Of a stretch of 64,000 nucleotides of DNA, positions 39,789 to 48,248 are shown in pieces; positions within the stretch are counted from its first letter, which is position 1; each line of letters opens with the position of its first letter. A program made the translations under genes and the position numbers. A model generated the notes under the pieces. The model was given only the letters and a program-made list of their open reading frames with translations, did not search any database and had not been told where the DNA came from. This DNA is from Erythrobacter sp. WG (GTDB taxonomy: Bacteria; Pseudomonadota; Alphaproteobacteria; Sphingomonadales; Sphingomonadaceae), in assembly GCF_026586795.1 (NCBI RefSeq), contig NZ_JAPFGY010000008.1:1-64000 (forward strand), written 5' to 3'.

Positions 39789-41075
39789 TCACTTCCCGAT
39801 GCAGAACCGCCCGAACAGCGCGTCGAGCATATCCTCTGTCGTCGCCCTGCCGACCAGTCGATCAAGCGCCAACCTTGCGCGGCGCAGTTCCTCGGCGACC
39901 AGCAGGGGATCGGAAAGGCGCTCCGCCGCCGCCAGCGCCTCGGCCACTTCCGCAAGGCGCGCGTGCTGGCGCGCGTTCAGTGCCGCCTCTCCGGGCTTCG
40001 GCAACCCCTGACGCGCGGCCGCAACCAGTGCTTGCTTGAGCATCGGCACACCAGCCCTGGTGATCGCCGATACCACGAAGCGTGCGCTGCTCTTCGGGTG
40101 GATTGCAGCACGATCGGCCTGTGCCGCGATCTCCCACGCACTCTCCGGTCCCTCCCCTTCGGGGCCAAGCCAGAGGATCACATCCGCCCGCGCCAGGGCC
40201 CCGCGGGCCCGGCCGATGCCGATCGCCTCGATCGGATCGGCGGCCTCCTCATCCCTCAGGCCAGCGGTATCGACGAAGGTGAACGGCACTCCGCCAATCG
40301 CAACGGAGCGCTCGATCACGTCGCGGGTCGTGCCGGCAATCGGCGAGGTGATCGCCGCCTCGCTGTCGACCAGAGCGTTGAAGAGGGTCGACTTGCCGGC
40401 ATTCGGCGGGCCCGCAAGAACCACGCGAAAGCCCTCGCCCAGCCGCTCGGAACGAGGGCGGGCAAGCCATTCGCTCAACTCTTCCTTGAGGGCAGCAATG
40501 TTCCACGTGAAACATTCGGGCAGATCGGCAGCGTCCTCCTCGTCGGAGAAATCGAGCACCCCCTCGACCTCCGCGGAGAGCGCCAGCACCCGCTCCCGCC
40601 AGGCCTCCACCTGCCGCGACAGGGCGCCGCCGGCATTGACGAGGGCCGCGGCCCTTTGCCATTCGGTCTCGGCGGCGAGCAGATCGCCCAGACCCTCGGC
40701 CTCGGCAAGATCGATGCGGCCATTGGCAAAGGCGCGGCGGGTGAATTCCCCGGGCTCGGCGCGGCGCAAACCGGGCAGCGCCGCCAGCGCAGCCTCGACG
40801 GCCGCGATGACTGCCCTGCCCCCATGGCAGTGGAACTCGGTGAGGTCCTCACCCGTCGCCGTGTTCGGGCCGGGAAACCACAGCACCAGCGCCTCGTCGA
40901 GCGGGGCTCCGCTCGCGTCGCTCAGCCGCGCCAGTGATGCGCGGCGCGGTGCGGGCACCCGCCCGGCAAGCGCCAGCAACGCCGAATAGGCGGCCGGGCC
41001 CGACACGCGGATTACCCCCACGCCGGCCGGCGGCGCGCCGCTCGACAGCGCGAAGATGGTCGGCGTCTGCGGCAT
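39789..41075 (-). CDS. mnmE: tRNA modification GTPase MnmE
   Basis: A 428-residue GTPase (TrmE) that works with MnmG. The N-terminal formyl-THF-binding domain (TIFALSSGAPPAGVGVIRVSG, FPGPNTATGEDLTEFHCHGG) is followed by the helical domain and an inserted G domain with AGPPNAGKST, IAGTTRD and DTAGLRD. The invariant C-terminal CIGK is present. A one-mismatch parS (40499-40514) lies in the helical domain and is read as ECFTWN. Confidence 0.96.
   Translation of the reverse strand: MPQTPTIFALSSGAPPAGVGVIRVSGPAAYSALLALAGRVPAPRRASLARLSDASGAPLDEALVLWFPGPNTATGEDLTEFHCHGGRAVIAAVEAALAALPGLRRAEPGEFTRRAFANGRIDLAEAEGLGDLLAAETEWQRAAALVNAGGALSRQVEAWRERVLALSAEVEGVLDFSDEEDAADLPECFTWNIAALKEELSEWLARPRSERLGEGFRVVLAGPPNAGKSTLFNALVDSEAAITSPIAGTTRDVIERSVAIGGVPFTFVDTAGLRDEEAADPIEAIGIGRARGALARADVILWLGPEGEGPESAWEIAAQADRAAIHPKSSARFVVSAITRAGVPMLKQALVAAARQGLPKPGEAALNARQHARLAEVAEALAAAERLSDPLLVAEELRRARLALDRLVGRATTEDMLDALFGRFCIGK
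40499..40514. promoter_or_regulatory. parS-like site inside mnmE (one mismatch)
   Basis: TGTTCCACGTGAAACA differs from the consensus by one base in the left arm. It is encoded within MnmE (ECFTWN on the minus strand). The same variant recurs at 41952. Confidence 0.8.
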
Positions 41076-41081
41076 TCGTGC

Positions 41082-41333
41082 CTATTCGGAGGGCTTGCTT
41101 CCGGACGCCGCCTTCATCCCGCCTTCCACGAAGCTCTGGAACAGCTTGAGCCCAACCTGCCCCATCGGGGCGAGCGCGGTTGCATATTGCTGAAGCTGGG
41201 TCGGGTCCGAGACCCCGCGCATCGCCTTGGCGATGTTCTCGACATAGACGCTGTTGGCGGCGCTCACGTCGGGCAGGCCCATGAAGCTGCGCGCCTCCTC
41301 GGGGGTGCACTCGATCTCGATGTTGATCTTCAT
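41082..41333 (-). CDS. DUF6489 family protein
   Basis: An 83-residue protein starting MKINIEIECTPEEARSFMGL and containing PDVSAANSVYVENIAKAM and QVGLKLFQSFVEGGMK, as in the alphaproteobacterial DUF6489 family. It is soluble, without cysteine pairs or a signal peptide apart from one N-terminal Cys. The function is unknown. It lies six bases upstream of mnmE on the same strand and is probably co-transcribed with it. Confidence 0.8.
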   Translation of the reverse strand: MKINIEIECTPEEARSFMGLPDVSAANSVYVENIAKAMRGVSDPTQLQQYATALAPMGQVGLKLFQSFVEGGMKAASGSKPSE

Positions 41334-41436
41334 GGTGGCGGTCTCCTCTCGCTTGCCTCTCCATTTGCGCTTGGCAGGCGGGCAAGGCAAGCGATAGGCT
41401 CCCGGGCAGGATCGAACACTGCAAAGAGAGATCGCC

Positions 41437-42135
41437 ATGAGCCTCAACGAAACCATCCCCACCCTCGCCGGCGATGCCAGCTTCGGCGCCTATGTCGCTC
41501 GCCCGGAGGGCACACCGCGCGCGGCGATCATCGTCATTCAGGAGATCTTCGGGGTGAACCCGGGCATCCGCCGCAAGTGTGACAAGCTGGCCGCCGAGGG
41601 CTATCTCGCGGTCGCTCCGGACCTGTTCTGGCGGCTCGAGCCGGGCATCGTGCTCGATCCCGACGTGGAGAGCGAGTTCCAGCGCGCGCTCGGCCTGTTC
41701 GGCGAGTTCGACCAGGACGCCGGAATTCGCGACATCGAGGCGACCATCCACCACATCCGCCGCACCCTCGGCGTCGCCAAGGTCGGCTGCGTCGGCTACT
41801 GCCTCGGCGGGCGCCTCGCCTACATGACCGCAGCGCGCACCGATATCGATGCCTCGGTGGGCTATTACGGCGTCGGGATCGACGGGCTGCTGCACGAGAA
41901 GCACGCGATCGCTCATCCGCTGATGCTGCACATCCCGACCGCGGACGGCTTTGTTCCACGTGAAACACAAGCAGCGATGCACGAGGGTCTGGACGATCAC
42001 CCCAAGGTGACGCTCCACGATTACGAGGGCCTCGACCACGGCTTTGCCACCGAGATGGGCGAGCGCCGCCGGGAGGAGGCCGCCAACCTCGCCGACAGCC
42101 GCACCGCGGCCTTCTTCGCCGAGCACCTCGAGTGA
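41437..42135 (+). CDS. Dienelactone hydrolase family protein
   Basis: A 232-residue alpha/beta hydrolase. The nucleophile Cys is in GYCLGG, the Asp in HIPTADGF and the His in LDHGFA, the triad of dienelactone hydrolases. The N-terminal IIVIQEIFGVNPGIRRKCDK is typical. A parS-like site (41952-41967) is encoded as FVPRETQ directly after the acidic triad residue. The physiological substrate is unknown. The downstream gene starts within its stop codon (GTGA). Confidence 0.88.
   Translation: MSLNETIPTLAGDASFGAYVARPEGTPRAAIIVIQEIFGVNPGIRRKCDKLAAEGYLAVAPDLFWRLEPGIVLDPDVESEFQRALGLFGEFDQDAGIRDIEATIHHIRRTLGVAKVGCVGYCLGGRLAYMTAARTDIDASVGYYGVGIDGLLHEKHAIAHPLMLHIPTADGFVPRETQAAMHEGLDDHPKVTLHDYEGLDHGFATEMGERRREEAANLADSRTAAFFAEHLE
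41952..41967. promoter_or_regulatory. parS-like site inside the dienelactone hydrolase gene (one mismatch)
   Basis: TGTTCCACGTGAAACA, the same one-mismatch variant as at 40499, read here on the plus strand as FVPRET. It is the parS copy nearest the predicted oriC, about 5.1 kb away. Confidence 0.8.
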
Positions 42136-42752
42136 GGAGCGCCGCGCTCGCCCTCGCCGTCTTGGCTGCGCCGCTGACCGCGCAGGGACCGCAGCCGCCG
42201 CAGCCGGTGCTCGCCAGCGGGGAGAGCCTCGAGGTGATTGTGCGCGCTGACTTCAATGCGGATGGCCGCGCTGACCTCGCTTATGTCGCTGCCGGGGAGG
42301 AGCGCCGCGAGCTGCGCGTGGTGACCACCTATCGCAACCAGTTCGAGGTTGGCGAGAACATTCCGCAGGTGCTGGCGCTCGATGCCTACCACCTCGCGCC
42401 GGCCGAGCTGACGGCCAAGGGCAACGTGCTGGTGCTGCGCGATCTGACCGGCGGTACTACGGCGGTCGCCTCCACCCACCGCTTCCGATGGGACGCGAAG
42501 ATGAGCGCCATGCGGCTGATCGGGCTCGACGCGACGCTCTACAGCCGGACCTTCGCGCACGACGGGCGCGAGGCGAGCTGGAACCTGCTGACCGGCGCTC
42601 TCGTCACCCGCACGCTGAAGCTGAACAAGGGCAGCGGCGATCAGGCCTATGACACAGTTGCCGAGCGCACATCGAAGAAGCCGAGCCCGCCGCTGCCGCT
42701 GGAAGCTTCGCCCGGTGGCGACGCGCTGCTCGGCTGGCCCGGCGGGAAATGA
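42132..42752 (+). CDS. Secreted FG-GAP-like protein of unknown function
   Basis: A 206-residue protein with an N-terminal signal-like segment (RSAALALAVLAAPLTAQG) and one FG-GAP/calcium-loop-like motif, ADFNADGRADLAYVAAG. The rest (VVTTYRNQFEVGENIPQVLA, HRFRWDAKMSAMRLIGLDAT) looks beta-rich, and FRWDAKMSAMRLIG is typical of periplasmic VCBS-like proteins. The GTG start overlaps the dienelactone hydrolase stop. No enzymatic motif is visible. Confidence 0.75.
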   Translation: MRSAALALAVLAAPLTAQGPQPPQPVLASGESLEVIVRADFNADGRADLAYVAAGEERRELRVVTTYRNQFEVGENIPQVLALDAYHLAPAELTAKGNVLVLRDLTGGTTAVASTHRFRWDAKMSAMRLIGLDATLYSRTFAHDGREASWNLLTGALVTRTLKLNKGSGDQAYDTVAERTSKKPSPPLPLEASPGGDALLGWPGGK

Positions 42753-42763
42753 GGGAGGAGCCG

Positions 42764-43165
42764 ATGAACACGGCGCAAGCAGGCCTCGCCCGCTGGCACA
42801 GCTACATGGACAGCGCCGGTGACCCGGAGGCGCTCTCGGCGCTGCTGGCAGAGGACGCGGTGTTCCACTCGCCCGTGGTGCATACCCCGCAGGTCGGCAA
42901 GCGCGTGGTGATGGCCTATCTGCTCGCCGCCGCGAAGGTGCTCGGAAACGACAGCTTCCGCTATGTCCGCGAGCTGGTCGATGGCGACGAGATGATGCTG
43001 GAGTTCGTCACCGAACTGGACGGCATCGCGGTCAACGGGGTCGACATCATTCGCTGGAACAAAGATGGAACAATTGCCGATTTCAAAGTGATGGTGCGCC
43101 CGCTCAAGGCCGTCAACAAGGTGTGGGAGGTGATGGCGGCGCAGCTTCAGGCGATGAAGGGCTAG
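42764..43165 (+). CDS. NTF2-like (SnoaL-type) family protein
   Basis: A 133-residue single-domain protein of the nuclear transport factor 2 superfamily, with DSAGDPEALSALLAEDAVFH and VVHTPQVGKRVVMAYLLAAA followed by DGDEMMLEFVTELDGIAVNG and DIIRWNKDGTIADFKVMVRP. ATG 42764 follows GGGAGGAG. The family includes isomerases, dehydratases and ligand binders; no function can be assigned. It is third in the row dienelactone hydrolase-FG-GAP-NTF2 and overlaps the convergent kinase gene by four bases. Confidence 0.82.
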   Translation: MNTAQAGLARWHSYMDSAGDPEALSALLAEDAVFHSPVVHTPQVGKRVVMAYLLAAAKVLGNDSFRYVRELVDGDEMMLEFVTELDGIAVNGVDIIRWNKDGTIADFKVMVRPLKAVNKVWEVMAAQLQAMKG

Positions 43166-43689
43166 AGCCGGGCGCGCAGGAACCGCAGGCGTTCTTCCAC
43201 CGGCACCAAGGGCAGATCCTCGACCGTGTAGCCATAGCGCTTCCAGGCGGCGGTAACGGCCCTGTCGCTCTCCACCGCCTCGTCCCAGGTCTGGATGCGC
43301 TCCGGGTCCGTCCGGTAGATCTCCTGCCAGGCGGGTGCACGCAGCACGGGTCCATTGTAGCGGACTGTGCGGCAGACCCGATCAATCTCGGGCGGAATGG
43401 CCAGTCCCAGCACGTCGAGAAAGCCCGCGACATCGGGAAAGCCGCGATCGAAGACGACGGGTCCGGCCCGGTCGCGCACCGCCTCGTATTCGGCCCGGTG
43501 GGCGGCAATCATCGCCGCGGCGAAACCGAGCGGATCATCCGCGCGCAAGGCCATTCCGCCGGGCGCCCGCAGCAAGGTCCGCGCGACCTCCGGCGATGTC
43601 GCCAGGCCGGACCTTTCCGCTGCAGCAAGAAGCGTCGTCTTGCCCGCCCCTGGCGCTCCGGTGAGGACCAGATGGCGCGGGCCGGGCAT
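43162..43689 (-). CDS. AAA_28-type ATP/GTP-binding protein
   Basis: A 175-residue P-loop protein. Walker A GAPGAGKTT is at residues 11-19, then ATSPEVARTLLRAPGGMALR and VVFDRGFPDVAGFLDVLGL, which resemble kinase-like ATPases of the AAA_28 group (NadR/nucleoside kinase fold). A late Tyr-containing segment (AWKRYGYTVEDLPLVPVEER) is typical. The substrate is unknown. It ends directly at the NTF2-like gene and lies two bases downstream of the BLUF gene. Confidence 0.8.
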   Translation of the reverse strand: MPGPRHLVLTGAPGAGKTTLLAAAERSGLATSPEVARTLLRAPGGMALRADDPLGFAAAMIAAHRAEYEAVRDRAGPVVFDRGFPDVAGFLDVLGLAIPPEIDRVCRTVRYNGPVLRAPAWQEIYRTDPERIQTWDEAVESDRAVTAAWKRYGYTVEDLPLVPVEERLRFLRARL

Positions 43690-43691
43690 GG

Positions 43692-44084
43692 TCAGTTCAG
43701 CAGCGCGAAGTTCACGATCATCTTGCGCACTTCGGGGTCCAGTCCCCCGGGCAGGTCGCGTTCGAGCATCTCGCGGCGGGTGCCGGTGCTTTCGGTGATC
43801 ATCACCCGCTTCATCGCCCAGTCCGGGCAGGTGCGCGCGGAAACGCTGCGGCGATCCAGCACCGATACGCCGGTGTGGCGTGGATCGGCGGTGATCCGCT
43901 CCATCAGCGCGGCGACCACCTCAGGCTCCCCCTCCAGCAATTGGAGGAAGTTGCGGCCGTTGAACAACAGCAGGCCGGTGATCCCCAGCGCAGGGTTGTT
44001 GCGTGCGCTCGCTGCAAGGATCGCGTCCACCTCGTCGCGCGGCAGGCTCGGCGCGGTGCTGATGTAGAGATACTGGGTAAGCAC
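43692..44084 (-). CDS. BLUF-domain blue-light sensor
   Basis: A 130-residue stand-alone BLUF photoreceptor. The FAD-interacting residues are seen: Tyr7 in YLYIS, Asn30 in ARNNPALGITG and Gln48 in FLQLLEG, followed by DPRHTGVSVLDRR and the conserved Trp in CPDWAMKR. It has no attached effector domain; the last 35 residues are a short helical tail. GTG is the apparent start. It is adjacent to the small P-loop kinase (two-base gap), a possible signalling partner. Confidence 0.88.
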   Translation of the reverse strand: MLTQYLYISTAPSLPRDEVDAILAASARNNPALGITGLLLFNGRNFLQLLEGEPEVVAALMERITADPRHTGVSVLDRRSVSARTCPDWAMKRVMITESTGTRREMLERDLPGGLDPEVRKMIVNFALLN

Positions 44085-44109
44085 GTCGTCCCGTCCCGAT
44101 CAGCCCTTG

Positions 44110-44135
44110 GCGCCGGCCGATCCCGCAGCCGGCGC
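44110..44135. other. Hairpin downstream of rho
   Basis: Eight-base stem GCGCCGGC (44110-44117) and GCCGGCGC (44128-44135), in the 61-base gap between the rho stop and the BLUF start. There is no T-tract. Confidence 0.45.
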
Positions 44136-44145
44136 AAGCGGCAAG

Positions 44146-45411
44146 CTATTGATTCATCGTTGCGAAGAAATCTTCGTTGGTCTTGGAGTCCTTCATCTTG
44201 TCGAGCAGGAACTCCATGGCGTCTACGGTGCCCATCTGCATCAGGATGCGGCGCAGCACCCACATCTTGGAGAGGTTGTCCTTCTGGACGAGCAGTTCTT
44301 CCTTGCGGGTGCCGGACTTGCCGACGTCCAGCGCCGGGAAGATGCGCTTGTCGGAGACCTTGCGGTCGAGCACGATTTCCGAGTTGCCGGTGCCCTTGAA
44401 CTCTTCGAAGATCACCTCGTCCATGCGGCTGCCGGTGTCGATCAGCGCGGTGGCGATGATCGAGAGCGAGCCGCCTTCCTCGATGTTGCGCGCCGCACCG
44501 AAGAAGCGTTTGGGCCGCTGGAGGGCATTCGCGTCCACACCGCCGGTCAGCACCTTGCCCGAGGACGGCACGACGGTGTTGTAGGCGCGGCCGAGGCGGG
44601 TGATCGAATCGAGCAGGATGACGACGTCATGCTTGTGCTCGACGAGGCGCTTCGCTTTCTCGATCACCATTTCGGCGACCTGGACGTGGCGGTTGGCGGG
44701 CTCGTCGAAGGTCGAGGAGATCACCTCGCCCTTCACGCTGCGCTGCATATCGGTGACTTCCTCGGGGCGTTCATCGACCAGCAGGACGATCAGGAACACT
44801 TCCGGGTGGTTGTCGGTGATCGCCTTGGCGATGTTCTGGAGCAGCACGGTCTTGCCGGTGCGCGGCGGGGCGACGATCAGCGCGCGCTGGCCCTTGCCCT
44901 GCGGGGCGATGATGTCGATCACCCGTGCGCTCTTGTCCTTCACCGTCGGATCGAGCGTGTCGAGCGTGAGCTTCTGGTCGGGGTAGAGCGGCGTCAGGTT
45001 GTCGAAATTGGTGCGCAGGCGCACCGCGTCGGGGTCGTCGAAATTGACCTTGGCGAGGCTGGTCAACGCGAAATAGCGCTCCCCATCGCGCGGCGCGCGG
45101 ATCTCGCCTTCGACGGTGTCGCCGGTGCGCAGGCCCCAGCGGCGGACCTGGTTGGGCGAGACGTAGATATCGTCCGGGCCGGCCAGATAATTGGCTTCGG
45201 GAGAGCGCAGGAAGCCGAAGCCGTCCTGGAGCACTTCGATGGTGCCGATGCCCATGATCGGCTCCTCGTATTCCTCGTCCTCGGCGAGTTCGCGCAGGAT
45301 CGAAAACAGCAAGTCCTGCCGGCGCATGGTCGAGGCGCCCTCGACGCCCAGCTCTTCCGCCATCGCGACCAGTTCGGCCGGGGTCTTTCGCTTGAGGTCC
45401 TTGAGATGCAT
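44146..45411 (-). CDS. rho: Transcription termination factor Rho
   Basis: A 421-residue RNA-dependent ATPase helicase. The N-terminal Rho-N and cold-shock RNA-binding domains ([20 protein letters not shown], then [15 protein letters not shown] segment) precede the ATPase domain. This has Walker [13 protein letters not shown], Walker [13 protein letters not shown] and the R-loop region [20 protein letters not shown]. The gene lies between the mnmE cluster and hemJ, as in Caulobacter. A 199-base gap upstream shows no clear attenuator. Confidence 0.97.
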   Translation of the reverse strand: MHLKDLKRKTPAELVAMAEELGVEGASTMRRQDLLFSILRELAEDEEYEEPIMGIGTIEVLQDGFGFLRSPEANYLAGPDDIYVSPNQVRRWGLRTGDTVEGEIRAPRDGERYFALTSLAKVNFDDPDAVRLRTNFDNLTPLYPDQKLTLDTLDPTVKDKSARVIDIIAPQGKGQRALIVAPPRTGKTVLLQNIAKAITDNHPEVFLIVLLVDERPEEVTDMQRSVKGEVISSTFDEPANRHVQVAEMVIEKAKRLVEHKHDVVILLDSITRLGRAYNTVVPSSGKVLTGGVDANALQRPKRFFGAARNIEEGGSLSIIATALIDTGSRMDEVIFEEFKGTGNSEIVLDRKVSDKRIFPALDVGKSGTRKEELLVQKDNLSKMWVLRRILMQMGTVDAMEFLLDKMKDSKTNEDFFATMNQ

Positions 45412-45610
45412 AGATTTTTTCCGAAAGTCAGGAGTGGCCGGATGGTCAGTACCGTTCGGGAAAACGGCGCCCCGAATTGTGCGGGGCTGGGCTTGGAGAA
45501 AGCAGACCTTGGCGCGTGTGCATGACGCAGCCGTTACCGGATAGGTGGCCCGGAGATAGGAGCGGCGCGCGGCGAGGTCAATCGCGGATTCGCCGCAGCT
45601 GGCCCGGTTG

Positions 45611-46054
45611 TCAGAAGGGTTTCAGGTAGACGAGGAACACGATCAGCACGAGCAGCAGACCCGGCACCTCGCCGATCATGCGCAGCTGCTTCTCGGTCAG
45701 CGGGCGCTCCCCGCGGCTCATCTTCTTGGTCTGGCTGACCATGTAGCCGTGGAAGCCGGTCATCGCGAGCACCAGCGCGAGCTTGGCGTGGAGCCAGCCA
45801 TAGGCGAACCACCCGCCGGATATCGCCATGGTGAGGCCGAGGACCCACACCACGGTCATCGCCGGGGAAAGGATGATCTTGCGCAGCTTGCCCATGCGAT
45901 CGGCCCACATCGCCTCGCCCGGCGAGCCGGGGGCGTGGTCGAGCATATAGATGGCCTGACGCGGCAGCATGAACAGCCCCGCCATCCAGAACACCATGAA
46001 GATCACGTGCCCCGCCTTGAGGTAGAGGTAGATCGAAAGCAGCAGGTCGTTCAT
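45611..46054 (-). CDS. hemJ: Protoporphyrinogen oxidase HemJ (CopD family)
   Basis: A 147-residue membrane protein with four hydrophobic segments. It starts [20 protein letters not shown], has the conserved His and Arg in [39 protein letters not shown] and [14 protein letters not shown], then [19 protein letters not shown]. HemJ oxidises protoporphyrinogen IX in bacteria that lack HemG and HemY. It lies five bases behind hemE. Confidence 0.92.
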   Translation of the reverse strand: MNDLLLSIYLYLKAGHVIFMVFWMAGLFMLPRQAIYMLDHAPGSPGEAMWADRMGKLRKIILSPAMTVVWVLGLTMAISGGWFAYGWLHAKLALVLAMTGFHGYMVSQTKKMSRGERPLTEKQLRMIGEVPGLLLVLIVFLVYLKPF

Positions 46055-46059
46055 CGGTG

Positions 46060-47076
46060 TCAGCCCCTGAGCGCGGCAAGCAGTTCCTCGACGTGGGCGA
46101 TCGGCGTGTGCTGGCCGATCCCGTGGCCGAGGTTGAAGACGTGCGGACGGTCCGCGAAGGCGCGGATGATGGTGCGCACCCGCTCGGGAAGCGCCGGGCC
46201 GCCCGCCTCGACGAGCAGCGGATCGAGATTGCCCTGCACCGGCATCCCTTCCGGCAGGCTGGCGTGGGCCCAGGCCGGGTCGAGCGTCTCGTCGAGGCCG
46301 ACCGCATCGACGCCCGTCTCGCGGGCATAGGCAGGAAGCTTCGCGCCCGCGCCCTTGGGGAAGCCGATCACCGGCGTGTCGGGGTGGCTCTCCTTGAGCT
46401 TCGCCGTGATCGCCGCGTTCGGCGCGATCACCCACTTCTCGAACTGGTCGGGAGCGAGGCTGCCCGCCCAAGAATCGAACAGCTGCACCGCTTCCGCGCC
46501 CGCGTCGATCTGGCCGCGCAGGTAGGTGACCGAGACCTCGACGATGGCGTCGACGATCGCCTGCATCCGGCCCGCATCGCGGTAGGCGAGCAGGCGTGCG
46601 GCGTGGTGATCCTTCGAGCCTTCGCCTGCGATCATGTAGGTCGCGACCGTCCACGGGCTCCCAGCAAAGCCGAGCATGGTCACTTGCCCGCCGATCATCG
46701 CGCGGGTGCGGCGCACGGTCTCGTAGACCGGCTCGAAGCGCTCGAAGGCGGGGGTGAAGCTGTCGAGCTCCACGTCCAGCAGCGTCGGCGATAGATGCGG
46801 CCCCTCGCCCGCCTGGAAGGTCAGTCCTTGCCCCATGGCGTGCGGCACGATCAGGATATCGGAGAACAGGATCGCCCCGTCGAAACCGAAGCGGCGGATC
46901 GGCTGAACGGTGATCTCGGCCGCCGCCTCGCTGTCGTAGACAAGCTCGAGGAAGCCGCCCTTCTCGGCACGCAAGGCCCTGTATTCCGGCAGATAGCGGC
47001 CCGCCTGGCGCATAAGCCACACGGGGGCGCGGTCCTGGCGGACACCTTTAAGCGTATCGAGAAGCGGACCGGGCAT
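46060..47076 (-). CDS. hemE: Uroporphyrinogen decarboxylase
   Basis: A 338-residue soluble enzyme converting uroporphyrinogen III to coproporphyrinogen III. Signature WLMRQAGRYLPEYRALR is near residues 20-36 and LGFAGSPWTVATYMIAG in the middle. The gene begins immediately next to the predicted oriC and reads away from it, as in Caulobacter and Rickettsia, where the hemE promoter overlaps the origin. Confidence 0.96.
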   Translation of the reverse strand: MPGPLLDTLKGVRQDRAPVWLMRQAGRYLPEYRALRAEKGGFLELVYDSEAAAEITVQPIRRFGFDGAILFSDILIVPHAMGQGLTFQAGEGPHLSPTLLDVELDSFTPAFERFEPVYETVRRTRAMIGGQVTMLGFAGSPWTVATYMIAGEGSKDHHAARLLAYRDAGRMQAIVDAIVEVSVTYLRGQIDAGAEAVQLFDSWAGSLAPDQFEKWVIAPNAAITAKLKESHPDTPVIGFPKGAGAKLPAYARETGVDAVGLDETLDPAWAHASLPEGMPVQGNLDPLLVEAGGPALPERVRTIIRAFADRPHVFNLGHGIGQHTPIAHVEELLAALRG

Positions 47077-47402
47077 GGCGTTCCTTAGAGCAAATCAATT
47101 CAATTTATAAAAGGATGGATGGAGTCTGTTGGCCCTGTGGAAAGCGGGAATTACCGGCGCGTCCGCGATTGTCCCCGATTGGCCACCGTCCCTCAGCCCC
47201 CTGTCGAATCCGTGCGGCTCCGACGTCAAGCGGGCTTTATCCCCACTCTTCCCAGCCTGTCGATAAAACTTGTCCCGTGTGGGCAAATGACCCGGTGAAA
47301 AGGCGTGGGGTCGGGGGCAAATTCGCTCACCAGCTTGTCCGGCAACCCCTCCCGTGGTTTATGCCTGCATCTGTCCACAGGGGTCCGGACGATCCACGAG
47401 CC
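47077..47402. other. oriC: Predicted chromosomal replication origin (oriC)
   Basis: A 326-base gap without open frames between divergent hemE and the PEP synthetase regulator gene. The flanking order hemE-origin-RP001-maf-aroE-coaE-dnaQ is the conserved layout of the Caulobacter and Rickettsia origins. An AT-rich stretch, about 78 percent AT over 47085-47116, is a possible unwinding element beside hemE. DnaA-box-like nonamers are weak: TTATCCCCA (47237, one mismatch to TTATCCACA), CTGTCCACA (47371), CTTTCCACA (minus, 47136-47144) and TTGCCCACA (minus, 47278-47286), each with two mismatches. Two GANTC methylation sites are at 47122 and 47206. The call rests mainly on synteny. Confidence 0.72.
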
Positions 47403-48248
47403 ATGCAGCGACTCAATCTCCACCTTGTATCGGATTCGACCGGCGAGACGCTGGAGATGATCGCCAAGGCGGCGCTGGCGCAGTTCGACGATCCTTCGGT
47501 GAACCGCCACTTCTGGCCGATGGTGCGCTCGCTGCAGCACCTCGACCGGATCGTCCCCGATCTCGCCGCGCATCCGGGGCTGGTGCTTTACACGCTGGTC
47601 AACCCCGATACGCGCAAGCGGCTTGAGGAGCATTGCCGCCATCTCGGCCTGCCGGCGGTGCCGGTGCTCGACCAGGTGACCGCGGCGCTTGAGGCGCAGC
47701 TTGGCGAGGAGGCGCACGGGCGCCCCGGCCGCCAGCACATGATGGACGAGACCTATTTCAAGCGGGTCGACGCGATCCAGTACACCATCGCCCATGACGA
47801 TGGTCTTGCGCATGAGGAATGGGAGCAGGCCGATGTGGTGCTGGCGGGCGTGTCACGCTCGTCCAAGACGCCGACCTCGATCTATCTCGCCAATCGCGGC
47901 TACAAGGTCGCGAACATCCCGCTGGTGGTCGAGAGTCCCCCGCCGCCTGCGCTGTTCGGGCTGCGGCATCCGCTCGTGGTGGGGCTGACCACCAGCCCCG
48001 AGCGGTTGATCCAGATCCGCCGCAACCGTCTGCTTTCCTTGAACGAAGTGACCGAGACCGCCTATGTCGACAACGACCGGGTCAAGGCCGAGCTGCAATT
48101 CGCGCGGCGGATGTTCGCCGATCACGGCTGGCCGGTGATCGACGTCACCCGCCGCTCGATCGAGGAGACCGCGGCGGCGATCATCCGGCTGGTGCAGGAA
48201 CGCGACCGCAAGCCGGCCAGCGAAGGCGGGGTGGGCAAGCCGATATGA
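47403..48248 (+). CDS. PEP synthetase / pyruvate,phosphate dikinase regulatory protein (DUF299)
   Basis: A 281-residue bifunctional kinase/pyrophosphorylase that switches PEP synthetase or pyruvate,phosphate dikinase by threonine phosphorylation. The P-loop-like motif GVSRSSKTPTSIYLANRGYK lies near residues 155-175. The N-terminal LHLVSDSTGETLEMIAKAAL is family-typical. This is the RP001 homologue that flanks alphaproteobacterial origins. The ATGA junction with maf begins a five-gene plus-strand operon. Confidence 0.93.
   Translation: MQRLNLHLVSDSTGETLEMIAKAALAQFDDPSVNRHFWPMVRSLQHLDRIVPDLAAHPGLVLYTLVNPDTRKRLEEHCRHLGLPAVPVLDQVTAALEAQLGEEAHGRPGRQHMMDETYFKRVDAIQYTIAHDDGLAHEEWEQADVVLAGVSRSSKTPTSIYLANRGYKVANIPLVVESPPPPALFGLRHPLVVGLTTSPERLIQIRRNRLLSLNEVTETAYVDNDRVKAELQFARRMFADHGWPVIDVTRRSIEETAAAIIRLVQERDRKPASEGGVGKPI

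Noticed and set aside
47077-47402. Exact DnaA box TTATCCACA in the origin gap
   Set aside because: No exact match was found by eye; only one- and two-mismatch nonamers are present, so they are reported as weak evidence.
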